Assembly (NCBI GenBank): GCA_028293745.1
Contig: JAQGOF010000047.1
Span: forward strand, 1-64,000
Source of the DNA: Gammaproteobacteria bacterium
Lineage (GTDB): Bacteria; Pseudomonadota; Gammaproteobacteria; Steroidobacterales; Steroidobacteraceae
Length of the DNA stretch: 64,000 nt
Direction of reading: 5' to 3'
Under the pieces are notes generated by a model. It made no database searches. It worked only from the letters and a program-made list of their open reading frames with translations, and was not told the origin of the DNA. Positions 43,901-51,323 of the stretch are shown here, in pieces (the first letter of the stretch is position 1; the number at the start of each line of letters is the position of its first letter). The position numbers and the translations under genes were made by a program.

Positions 43901-46900
43901 CGCAGCAGAAGGCCTGGGACAATTTGGTGCATACCATAGCAAGCGAAGGTCAGATCACCGGTCTCGATCGCGGTACGAGAGGCCGCCCGCATGAAACCGA
44001 TCGCGGTCGCGATCGGCTGCGTCCAGAAGGCAACCGTTCCCATGGCGTGGTAGACCTTCGGCTGGTTGACGATGAAGTTGTGCTTCTCGACCAGGTCGCA
44101 TGCGAGCTTGGCGAAACGATACGCCTCGCTGTAACGATGAAAGACCGGGCCGAGATTAAACCCGAGAATTGCGTAGCCGAGCGCTGAAGCATCGCTCACA
44201 CCGTGCTGCATGCTGACCTTCACCGTGCGGCACGCGAGTAAGCAAAATAAATGAAAGTCCGTAAAGTAGGCGGGGGGACCCAGAACCGACAGCACCTGCA
44301 TGGCCGCCTGTAGTTCCGGATCGGTCATTACCGGCAAATCAATCAGGCTCTCGATCGGGCGCCCGTCGAGGGTCTGCCAGACTCTCTCGTATTCGGCCTG
44401 CACCAGTTCCCAGCCCGGGTGGGCCGGGATGTCAATTCCGAACACGCGCAGGCATGTGAGCGCGCTGGCCACCGCTTGGCTGTTTTCCGACTTCACCGTA
44501 TGCAGTAGCAGCTTGACTTGATAAACGGCCGCCAGGTCGACTTTTGATCGCGCGCGCGCCAGCAACTTCCCAATCAGTTGCTCGGCTGTTTCGAAGTGAC
44601 CGCTCAGAAACTCGCACTCCGCGCGTTCGACCCATAAGCTGAACGTCAACTCGTACTGGCTGGCCCAGTCTCGCTCGTCGAGCAGCGACATGCCGGCCGC
44701 TAAATAGGGGCATGCCGATGCATAGGCAGCCGACGCCTTGGCCTTTCGCCCGGCACGCAGGTTGATCGTTGCTATCTGCACTTTCTCATCCCGCTCGATC
44801 AGCCATGCGGCGCCCCGATTGAACTGGTTTGCAACATCAAACAGATGCTTCGCGAGCTCGTTCGCCTCGATCCTCGAGCGCAGCACACGCCCGAGTGCCA
44901 GGTGCACCTCGGCTCGCCGCTCTTGCGGGATCAGTGAATAAGCCGCCTGCTGGATCCGGTCGTGGAGGAACTTGTAGGCATTATCCAACTGCAAGACGAG
45001 CCCAGCCTGGACGGCTTCCCGGAGTGCGGCGTGTGTTGCGGCCTCTGCTTCTCCGTGAACCAGAGTCAGAATGTCGATCGCCGCGCGGTTACCCAGGCAG
45101 GCGAACTGCTTCACGGCTTCCTGCGTGGGAGCGGAGAGCCGCTTCAGCTTGTCGGCCATGAGATCCACCACGTTGTCGCTGTAGCTTTGGGCGCGGATGC
45201 GATCCATGTCCCATTGCCAAGCGCGTGTGCCTTGGTCGAACGCGAGCAGTCCCTGTTCCTCCAGCGCGCTGAGGAACTGGATCGCGAAGAATGGATTGCC
45301 ACCGGTCTTCTCCCGGACGAGTTGCGCCAAGGGCTGCGCGCGCCCGAGCTCGCAGCGCAGAGCATCCGCGAGGAGCCGGCCGATATCCTCGAGCCCGAGG
45401 GGCGCCAGCACGATCTCCTGCACCCTCCCATCGGCGTTACGGATCGCCTCGAGCGCTCGCATCAGCGGATGCGCGGGGCCGACCTCGTTGTCCCGGTAGG
45501 CCCCGACCAGCAGAAGGTGCCGCACCTCCGCATGCGTGATTAAATACTCGAGGAGGTCGAGCGTCGCGGCATCTAGCCATTGCAAATCGTCCAAAAACAA
45601 CGCGAGCGGGTGCTCCCGGCGCGCGAAGACGCTGAGGAAGCGCCCGAATACCCTCCGAAAGCGGTTCTGCGCATCCCGAGGCGGCAAGTCGGGAATGGGC
45701 GGTTGTTGCCCGATCACCAGCTCGAGCTCCGGGATGATGTTGACGATCAGCTGGCCATTCGGGCCCACGGCCTCGTGCAGCGCATCTCGCCATCGGCGAA
45801 GCTCCGCCTCGCTGCGGCCCAGAAGCGAGCGAACCGTGCTCTTGAAGGCTTGTGCCAGCGTGGCGTAGGGGATGTCGCGTTGGTATTGGTCGAATTTGCC
45901 GGATGCGAACAGGCCCCGCGGCGGAACGAGCACCTTGTGCAGCTCGTGCACCACCGAGGACTTGCCGATGCCGGAATAACCGGAAACGAGCACGAACTCC
46001 GTGGTTCCGTGGGTCACAACGCGGTCGAAGGAAGCGAGCAGAGCTTCGATTTCGCGCTCTCGGCCGTACAGCCGTTCCTGGATCAGCAGCCGACCTGGTG
46101 CATCCTGCGTTGCGAGCGGGAACGGGTTGATCCCCGCGCCTGACTCCCAGGCCGCCAGACACTTCCGAAGATCGGCCTCGACGCCGGCGGCGGTCTGGTA
46201 CCGCTCCTCAGAGGTCTTCGCCAGCAGCTTCATCACGATCGCCGACAGCGGCCCGGGGATCTGTGCCCGCTCGTCGGGCGGCGTCGGCTGTCGGGCAATA
46301 TGGCAATGGACCCACTCCATCGGATCGGTAGCACTGAAGGGCAGTGTGCCCGTCAGCATCTCGTAGAACGTGATGCCCAGAGAGTAGAGATCGCTGCGGG
46401 CATCGATCGAGCGGTTCATTCGGCCGGTCTGCTCCGGCGCCATGTACGCGAGCGTCCCGGCGATCTCTTCGGGTGCTTCAGGGGTCTGACGCTCGCGGGG
46501 CACGTGGACAGCAATGCCGAAGCCAGTGAGCCAGACGGCGCCGCTCGCCACATTCACGAGTACATTCGCTGGCTTGATGTCTTTATGTATGAGACCTCGC
46601 TCATGCACTTCGCGCAGCGCACCCACGAGCGGGATCGCGATGCGTAGAAATTCCGATATTTTCAGGGGTCGGTCGAGCCGCTGATCGAGGGGCTCGCCTC
46701 CCGGGTCCTCGAGCACCAACGCCAGGTGGCCGCGGTAGCGGGACAGCGCGACGGGCCGTGCCGCCCAGCCATCATCCAGCTCGGCGCGGAGCGCATATTC
46801 GTGTTCGAGCCGCTTGAGGCACGCGAGCGAAGTGTCTTTCGCAGTGACGAGCAGGACCGGCGGCAAGCTATCGCCGGAACCTCGGTACAGGGGGAAGTCC

Positions 46901-46959
46901 CCCTTCCGGAGCAGCGAGATCGCGTAGTCCGAAAGCTTGCGCACGAGGGTACCTTCCAT
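40969..46959 (-). CDS. Giant protein kinase-like/AAA/GAF/PAS/histidine kinase/receiver protein, copy 2
   Basis: A 1996-residue paralogue of the protein at 14597-20620, with the same module order: Ser/Thr kinase-like (about 40-275), AAA ATPase (about 295-550), helical TPR-like region, GAF, PAS, histidine kinase and C-terminal receiver (1871-1996). Key residues are HKDIKPAN (H125, D127), Walker A GYSGIGKS (327-334), LALFLDDLQWLD, His1632 in SGIAHDFNN, and receiver D1923 and K1973. DFG is again GFG (146-148). Sequence agreement with copy 1 is close from the GAF domain onward, including long identical DNA runs, and looser in the helical region. The sensing surface may therefore have diverged while the output stayed the same. 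Two identical 18-bp repeats flank the gene. Confidence 0.92.
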   Translation of the reverse strand: MEGTLVRKLSDYAISLLRKGDFPLYRGSGDSLPPVLLVTAKDTSLACLKRLEHEYALRAELDDGWAARPVALSRYRGHLALVLEDPGGEPLDQRLDRPLKISEFLRIAIPLVGALREVHERGLIHKDIKPANVLVNVASGAVWLTGFGIAVHVPRERQTPEAPEEIAGTLAYMAPEQTGRMNRSIDARSDLYSLGITFYEMLTGTLPFSATDPMEWVHCHIARQPTPPDERAQIPGPLSAIVMKLLAKTSEERYQTAAGVEADLRKCLAAWESGAGINPFPLATQDAPGRLLIQERLYGREREIEALLASFDRVVTHGTTEFVLVSGYSGIGKSSVVHELHKVLVPPRGLFASGKFDQYQRDIPYATLAQAFKSTVRSLLGRSEAELRRWRDALHEAVGPNGQLIVNIIPELELVIGQQPPIPDLPPRDAQNRFRRVFGRFLSVFARREHPLALFLDDLQWLDAATLDLLEYLITHAEVRHLLLVGAYRDNEVGPAHPLMRALEAIRNADGRVQEIVLAPLGLEDIGRLLADALRCELGRAQPLAQLVREKTGGNPFFAIQFLSALEEQGLLAFDQGTRAWQWDMDRIRAQSYSDNVVDLMADKLKRLSAPTQEAVKQFACLGNRAAIDILTLVHGEAEAATHAALREAVQAGLVLQLDNAYKFLHDRIQQAAYSLIPQERRAEVHLALGRVLRSRIEANELAKHLFDVANQFNRGAAWLIERDEKVQIATINLRAGRKAKASAAYASACPYLAAGMSLLDERDWASQYELTFSLWVERAECEFLSGHFETAEQLIGKLLARARSKVDLAAVYQVKLLLHTVKSENSQAVASALTCLRVFGIDIPAHPGWELVQAEYERVWQTLDGRPIESLIDLPVMTDPELQAAMQVLSVLGPPAYFTDFHLFCLLACRTVKVSMQHGVSDASALGYAILGFNLGPVFHRYSEAYRFAKLACDLVEKHNFIVNQPKVYHAMGTVAFWTQPIATAIGFMRAASRTAIETGDLTFACYGMHQIVPGLLLRNDPLDAVWRESEGALDFAREAKYGDVADIIRSQQRFILTMQGRTATFSTFSGAQFDQATFEAQLTGDRMTLMICFYWILKLKARFLSGDYAEALAAADKAKPLLLIATAQIELLDYFYYGALAVAACYESASADEQARSRDLLTAHREQLREWADNYPPTFGDKHALVSAEIARLEGRDQDTERLYEEAIRLARENGFIQNEGLASELAAWFHAARGFEATAQSYLRNARYCYLRWGADGKVRQLDESYPYLQEASPPRPTTTIGASVEHLDLTTVMRVSQAVSGEIVLEKLIDTLMRTALEHAGAQRGLLIVSHGGTHRLEAEATTSRDTITVRLRPASISAAELPESVVHYVVRTQQSVILDDASAQNAFSADEYIRRNRVRSVLCVPLIKQATLIGVLYLENNLTSRVFTPARSAVLKLLASQAAVSLENAYLYTDLQQENSERRRAEEALRRSEAYLAEAQTVSHTGSFGWNAATDEIYLSAETFRIFEFDQANPPDLAQIVQQTHPEDKDFLEQTLDRARHEKKDFDLEHRFLMLDGSVKHLRVVARALVNRSGDVEFVGAVMDITQRKRAEEAQRVQECEREKMQQQLQQAAKMEAIGRLASGIAHDFNNILGAILGYGELVQNNLGEGGAMSHQIGQVMQAGTRGKALVERILAFSHSGTGERVPVYLQSVVEETLELLAASLPADVRLERRLDAVDAAVLCDATQFHQVTMNLCTNAVRAMEQGGVLTVALDRVTVDERRLLSHGTLCTARYVRLSVSDTGTGIPPAVLERMFDPFFTTKRVGDGTGLGLALVHGIVADFDGVIDVATQAGAGTTFTIWLPATGETPRLVAEPAGEVPRGHGETVMIVDDERTLVALAEETLAGLGYEPVGFDSSVAALQAFRADPKRFDLVLTDETMPDLTGTELAREIRQLRPDISVILMSGYSGAQLSERAQAAGIIDVASKPLVRRELAERVACALPRPEQLQL

Positions 46960-47112
46960 TGCCAGCGCTCCGCGACGGGGTCACGCCCCCAGCTGCTCCA
47001 CACCTGGGTTCAAGCGACCGGCGCGAAGTCCCTTGCTGTTGCAGCGGAGTGTAGTCCCCAACAGCACAATGTGGGGGCAACTCCTGTCGAGTTTCGCTCA
47101 CGCTTCAATCAC

Positions 47113-47152
47113 GGCGGCGCGGATTTCATTTGAAATCCGGGCTCCGCGCCGC
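47113..47152. repeat. Nested inverted repeat
   Basis: Outer arms GCGGCGCGG (47113-47121) and CCGCGCCGC (47144-47152) enclose an inner 8-bp repeat GGATTTCA-TT-TGAAATCC (47121-47138). The whole can form one long, slightly asymmetric hairpin. It lies 154 bases before the kinase start on its 5' side. Confidence 0.5.
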
Positions 47153-47523
47153 GAAACCATGCCGTAATTGTCCGCTGTCAGTCTGAAAGACGGTGGTAAG
47201 CATTATGAATGTCCCGCCGGCGGCCGGACGCACCACAGGCTGTGGCATGAGCGTTGCGCGAGCAGGGAGTAATGGCTTTCGTCAAGTACAAAAACATTTC
47301 CGGACGTGCCGGAGATCCATACCGAGTTGATCGATCGCCCAAAAAAAAGCCGCTGTGCTGAAGCCCGCCCGATCGCGGGCGACCGTTTCCCATGTGTCAG
47401 GATGACGCATGGGCATGCGGTTGCAACATATGCTGGCATGGGAGCTGAAATTCATGTCGCCGATGAAGGAATTCCCTCCACTAACACCAGGCGTTAGGCG
47501 TCGATGTCCGGAATCGGAATTAA

Positions 47524-47541
47524 AGTTACAGTTGTAACTGT
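47524..47541. repeat. 18-bp palindromic repeat, right copy
   Basis: Identical over 18 bases to 40967-40984, in the same orientation, 6557 bases away. It lies about 150 bases upstream of the small lipoprotein gene and could be part of its promoter. Confidence 0.6.
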
Positions 47542-47691
47542 GAGCCGCGCCGCTGCGGCTCGCGAGATGCCATGGTGCTCTCGGGAGCGCTATGCCGGAA
47601 TGTTAACGTTGTGTGAACAATCGTAGCGCTGCAGAACTTCGCGCCGCATCTGCACTCGTACCATGGACATGGACCCTGGAGGTAATGAGTC

Positions 47692-47925
47692 ATGCGGCGC
47701 GCGAATGATCTGCTCGGAGTTTCTATCGGTTTAATCGTCACACTTCCTGCCCTGCTTGCCGGATGCCTGCAGGGTGATCCGCCGCTGGATTCAGACGGTC
47801 GAGCCGCGTTTGACAACTCAGCTGTTGAATCCAAGGAGTTGCCCGAAGTCGTTATCACTGCATCGCGGCCCAAGTCAAAACCGATCGTGTTGTCAGGGCA
47901 TGAGCCGGGCTCGGTGTCTCATTGA
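47692..47925 (+). CDS. Small lipoprotein with a TonB-plug-like segment
   Basis: A 77-residue predicted lipoprotein. GGAGG lies nine bases upstream, and the signal peptide ends in LLAGC (C24). The mature 54 residues are acidic at first and then contain KELPEVVITASRPKSK. That segment resembles the EVVVTA start of TonB-dependent receptor plug domains, but no receptor follows. No family is recognised. It sits in a gene-poor stretch, alone, downstream of the right 18-bp palindrome. Confidence 0.65.
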   Translation: MRRANDLLGVSIGLIVTLPALLAGCLQGDPPLDSDGRAAFDNSAVESKELPEVVITASRPKSKPIVLSGHEPGSVSH

Positions 47926-48522
47926 GCTGCAGGCTGGGCGTGAGACGTCATGCAAGCTCGGGCTGCAGGGATACCTGCGGCAGCGTCCTCAACTACGAGT
48001 CATTCCTCTACGTTAAAACCCAACTTCCGAGCGGCGAGCTCGTAGCATTGCGGATGAGGATTTCCGATGGTCATATCCTCAGATGTTGCCGGCACCGGCG
48101 GGTGAGTAATGCGTGCGGCCTTCGGATTGCCATGTAAACGAGGCGACGCTCGCGATCGAGCTTGCAAATGACAAAAGGAGCCGCCGACATAACCATCGAG
48201 GCTCGAAGACGAACCGAGGTAGGAAGTTCCTCGCCCCGCATGCATACAATCCAACATCCGACCCCACCGCCGGACGAATATTGAGGATGGCGACGGTCGT
48301 CTGCGCGTCTTCCTGAACCTGCACATTGGTTGTCCGACCGGGAGGCGCAAAAATCGACTTCCTTCGGTAGAATCAAATATGGGAGGTGGGAGCGCATTTT
48401 GCTGCCACGAAATCGCGAGCTTCGACCGAGGCTGTCATGGCGCACGAGGCTTCCTTCATACGAGGAGTCACAGCCGGACACAATGCCAGCACTACGGTCA
48501 AGTCGTCCGAAGGAGGGCAATC
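47926..48522. other. Gene-poor stretch, 597 bases
   Basis: Several overlapping open frames exist on both strands, but none has a ribosome-binding site plus protein-like composition. No repeat or hairpin of note was found. It may hold decayed coding sequence. The segment ends with GGAGG (48512-48516) before the excisionase-like gene. Confidence 0.45.
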
Positions 48523-48729
48523 ATGTGGTCTCAGTACTCCGATGACGAGAAGCTCCTCACGAAAGGAGAGGTCGCTCGGCTGTGCCGCGTGGATGTACGG
48601 ACAGTTGAACGATGGGTCATGGCTGGAAAGGTCGGGTGTCACCGTACCCCCAGCGGCCGCGTGTTGTTCCGGAAGCATGACGTGCTCACGGTAGTCGTTC
48701 CAACAAAGGCATTGCTGCGCGATCACTGA
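48523..48729 (+). CDS. Excisionase/MerR-like small HTH protein
   Basis: A 68-residue DNA-binding protein of the HTH_17 (excisionase/BldC-like) type. The domain runs LLTKGEVARLCRVDVRTVERWVMAGKVGCHRTPSGRVLFRKHDV, a winged-helix excisionase fold. ATG 48523 has GGAGG seven bases upstream. Such proteins act as excisionases of integrated elements or as small transcription regulators. No integrase or attachment site was seen nearby, so a regulator of the following redox genes is equally likely. Confidence 0.8.
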   Translation: MWSQYSDDEKLLTKGEVARLCRVDVRTVERWVMAGKVGCHRTPSGRVLFRKHDVLTVVVPTKALLRDH

Positions 48730-48903
48730 TCGCCAGCAGGCTGCGTCACTCCCGCGACATCTCGCGACATTTCCCGACAGCACGCGTGCTCCATGTTGCG
48801 TGCCACAAGTCTCGCGACTATGTTTCGGACCACTAGCGAATGCTGTTGTAGGCAGGCAAATCAGCCCAGCGACTGAATCGTAGTTGAGCAGGGGAGGGTA
48901 ATC

Positions 48904-50697
48904 ATGCGCGTACTCGTCACCGTGTCCGGCACCTTAGCCATGTGTCTGGGAGCCGCGATCCTATCTAATGCCGTGGCGTGGGAGGGAGAGCCCCCTCCGC
49001 CGATCTATAACCCTTATCCACCTGGGATTCTCCCGCCCGATTTGAACTCAGAGCTCGCCAGGGTTTTGCGGGAGGTGGATGTCATCGAAGGGCGAGCCCT
49101 TCAACGATGGCACGCCTTAACCCCCCCGGTTCTGACTGGGCAACCGCCGACACTGCAGGGCACTGGAACCGAGGCAATAGAAATTCTCGGCGAGCTCATG
49201 AATTACGACAAGACCATATCGCCTAACGAAAATGTGGCCTGCGCGTCATGTCACATGCCCTATGTCGGCTTCAGCGGACCGATCCCGTCGGTGAATCTGA
49301 CGATGGTCGCGTATCCCGGAACGGCTCACTTTCGGGCTGGCAAGCGCACAGCGCAGCGATACCCGTATGCACCGTTTTTTCCTGTGCTGCAGTACAACCA
49401 GGCGCAAAACTCTTTCTTTGGTGGAAACTTCTGGGATTCACGCGCGACGGGATATCTGCTGAGGAATCCCGACGCCGAACAGGCACAGCATCCCCCCGTC
49501 GATACCCAGGAAATGGGCAACCCTGACACTGCTTGCATCGTGTTCAAGCTCTCGAAGGCCAAATACAGACCTCTCTTCGAGCAGGTATGGGGGAAGGGCT
49601 CGTTGGATATCCAGTTTCCAGGCGAGGCTGAGGACATCTGCGAAATCCCCGGAGGTGCTGCAATTTTCGGTTCGAACACCACCCCACTTCGGCTGAGCCC
49701 GGAGGACCGCCTCCGCGCAAACGAGGCCTTCAATCACTGGGGGCAGGCCATTGATGCCTACGAACAGTCTGTGCAGGTCAGCGCTTTCTCGTCGAAATTC
49801 GACGCCTACCTGGAGGGCACGTACACACTGACAGCGGACGAGAAGGCCGGTTACGACCTGTTCCGGGGCAGGGGAAATTGCAACTCGTGTCACCTGGACG
49901 GCAGGTCAACCGCCCCTACGCCACCCCCGCCGCAAGGGACCGCCCCGAACGGTCAAGACACCGGCGCAGCCGCCCTCACAGCGCCTTTGTTCACCTGCTT
50001 CGGCTCGTCCAATCTCGGTCTGCCCCTGAATCCCCGGGATGCGATCTACTATCAGGACAAGCCGGATTCCTTTGGGTTTACGGCCAATCCCGCCGGCTTT
50101 GGCTTCAGGGATTTAGGGTTGGGATCGTTCCTGAGAAGCGTTGCCGCCCCCAACCCAAACTCGACTTGGACACAATTTGCTCCAAAAAGCGATGGCCTGA
50201 TGCAGACGTCTTCGGCGCGCAATGTGGCCATGACACCGTCAAGCTGTCCCACCACCGAAGCGCCAGGGCCTTACTTCCAGAAGGAGTTCTTTCATAACGG
50301 CTACATCAAGAGCCTGAAGCAACTCGTCCACTTCTACAACACGCGCGACAAGCGCGGCTACGCGTTCAACGTCACGTCCGGACACTGCCCGAAAGGAACG
50401 ATCGAAAAGGTAAACTGCTGGCCAAAGCCAGAGGTACCGAACAACCTGGACATGACGATCGGCGATCTCGGCCTGTCGGATCATGAGGAGGACCTGATCG
50501 TTGTCTTTATGCGGACACTCACGGACGGGTTCACGAGACCTTACGCTAACAGCGATACCTATACCGGTGCTTGTAAGACGGGTGGTTCGGCTGCAACGCA
50601 AGGTAATGAGTTCCTCATCCCGACTCCGCCTCTGCCGCCCTGCTCAGCCGGGATCTGCGACGTCCCGCCTGTGCCCGGTCCGTTGCCTATCCCATAG
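48904..50697 (+). CDS. Di-haem cytochrome c peroxidase/MauG-like protein
   Basis: A 597-residue periplasmic protein with a signal peptide (MCLGAAILSNAVA) and two haem c sites, CASCH (C113-H117) and CNSCH (C326-H330). This is the layout of bacterial cytochrome c peroxidases and MauG-like enzymes. It is longer than the usual 320-350 residues because of an N-terminal Pro-rich segment, insertions between the haems and a Pro-rich tail (PTPPLPPC). The closest relatives by feel are the long peroxidase-like proteins found beside copper and methanotroph-type enzymes. Classical peroxidase activity is not assured. The FN3-like gene follows 131 bases downstream. Confidence 0.88.
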   Translation: MRVLVTVSGTLAMCLGAAILSNAVAWEGEPPPPIYNPYPPGILPPDLNSELARVLREVDVIEGRALQRWHALTPPVLTGQPPTLQGTGTEAIEILGELMNYDKTISPNENVACASCHMPYVGFSGPIPSVNLTMVAYPGTAHFRAGKRTAQRYPYAPFFPVLQYNQAQNSFFGGNFWDSRATGYLLRNPDAEQAQHPPVDTQEMGNPDTACIVFKLSKAKYRPLFEQVWGKGSLDIQFPGEAEDICEIPGGAAIFGSNTTPLRLSPEDRLRANEAFNHWGQAIDAYEQSVQVSAFSSKFDAYLEGTYTLTADEKAGYDLFRGRGNCNSCHLDGRSTAPTPPPPQGTAPNGQDTGAAALTAPLFTCFGSSNLGLPLNPRDAIYYQDKPDSFGFTANPAGFGFRDLGLGSFLRSVAAPNPNSTWTQFAPKSDGLMQTSSARNVAMTPSSCPTTEAPGPYFQKEFFHNGYIKSLKQLVHFYNTRDKRGYAFNVTSGHCPKGTIEKVNCWPKPEVPNNLDMTIGDLGLSDHEEDLIVVFMRTLTDGFTRPYANSDTYTGACKTGGSAATQGNEFLIPTPPLPPCSAGICDVPPVPGPLPIP

Positions 50698-50743
50698 GGT
50701 AAAACGGCGGACCCAATGGGACGACTGGAACTGAAACAGGGAC

Positions 50744-50771
50744 GCATGGAGACCCGCCCGGGCCTCCATGC
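50744..50771 (+). terminator. Hairpin between the peroxidase and FN3-like genes
   Basis: GCATGGAG (50744-50751) pairs with CTCCATGC (50764-50771) around a 12-base GC-rich loop with its own CCC/GGG pairing. A T-rich tail is absent. It may attenuate or end the peroxidase transcript. Confidence 0.45.
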
Positions 50772-50828
50772 CTCTGGGCCCGCCTTGCCAGGGAACATCA
50801 ATCGAGTCATTCGGCTGGAGATCTGTCC

Positions 50829-51281
50829 ATGAATAGGCTTCACGTGAAACCGGCGAGTGTGGCTGCGGTCGCCGGCCTGCTGATCTCAAACTCAATCGCT
50901 GGCCAGTCAACGGCCTACAAAGCCGAGGAGCTTCCTCCTGCCGCGAAAGCGGCGCGCGTGCACATCACGCAAGGACCGGAGCTCGAATCGGCTGGCGACA
51001 ATTCAGCCATTATCAGATGGAGAAGCGACAACCCCGGCGGGACGGACGAGCATTACGGGGTTGTACACTACGGTACTAACCCCAGGGAACTTACCCAGAC
51101 AGCGAAGTCGCATATCCGACTGAACCGGAGCCATTCATACACAATTTTTCGCGTGCGCGTGGATGGCCTCGCGCCGCGGACAACGTACTACTACACGGTT
51201 GATTCGATGGAAGCCAACGGTAAGGGCGACGGGGTGAAGAGCGTCGTTAAGCGGTTCACGACTTCTGGCGCCATATCCTGA
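50829..51281 (+). CDS. Exported FN3/purple-acid-phosphatase N-domain-like protein
   Basis: A 150-residue exported protein with signal sequence (VAAVAGLLISNSIAG) and one fibronectin-III-like domain. The signature SAIIRWRSDNPGGTDEHYGVVHYG ... VRVDGLAPRTTYYYTVDS is the pattern of the N-terminal domain of purple acid phosphatases. The catalytic phosphatase domain is absent. It probably binds a partner in the periplasm. It lies between the di-haem peroxidase and the convergent multicopper oxidase; function unknown. Confidence 0.75.
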   Translation: MNRLHVKPASVAAVAGLLISNSIAGQSTAYKAEELPPAAKAARVHITQGPELESAGDNSAIIRWRSDNPGGTDEHYGVVHYGTNPRELTQTAKSHIRLNRSHSYTIFRVRVDGLAPRTTYYYTVDSMEANGKGDGVKSVVKRFTTSGAIS

Positions 51282-51323
51282 GGAGATCCAACGGTGGGCC
51301 GGGCATCGTCCCAGGTCAATTGT

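Larger units (their letters stand above)
46960..47691. other. Gene-poor stretch, 732 bases
   Basis: Open frames on both strands are short and look random. The stretch holds a long nested inverted repeat (47113-47152), a hairpin GCCCGC-CCGATC-GCGGGC (47363-47380) near an eight-base A run (about 47341), and the right 18-bp palindrome (47524-47541). A good ribosome-binding site (GGAGG, about 47679) lies before the small lipoprotein. Confidence 0.5.

Noticed and set aside
47306-47497. 63-codon open frame in the gene-poor stretch
   Set aside because: No ribosome-binding site, no recognisable composition or motif.
40967-47541. Kinase copy 2 as a transposon or integrative element
   Set aside because: The 18-bp repeats are direct copies, but no transposase, integrase or target duplication was seen. 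Kept only as a hypothesis in the findings.
48071-48520. 149-codon open frame on the minus strand
   Set aside because: Random-looking translation, no start signal; overlaps other equally poor frames.
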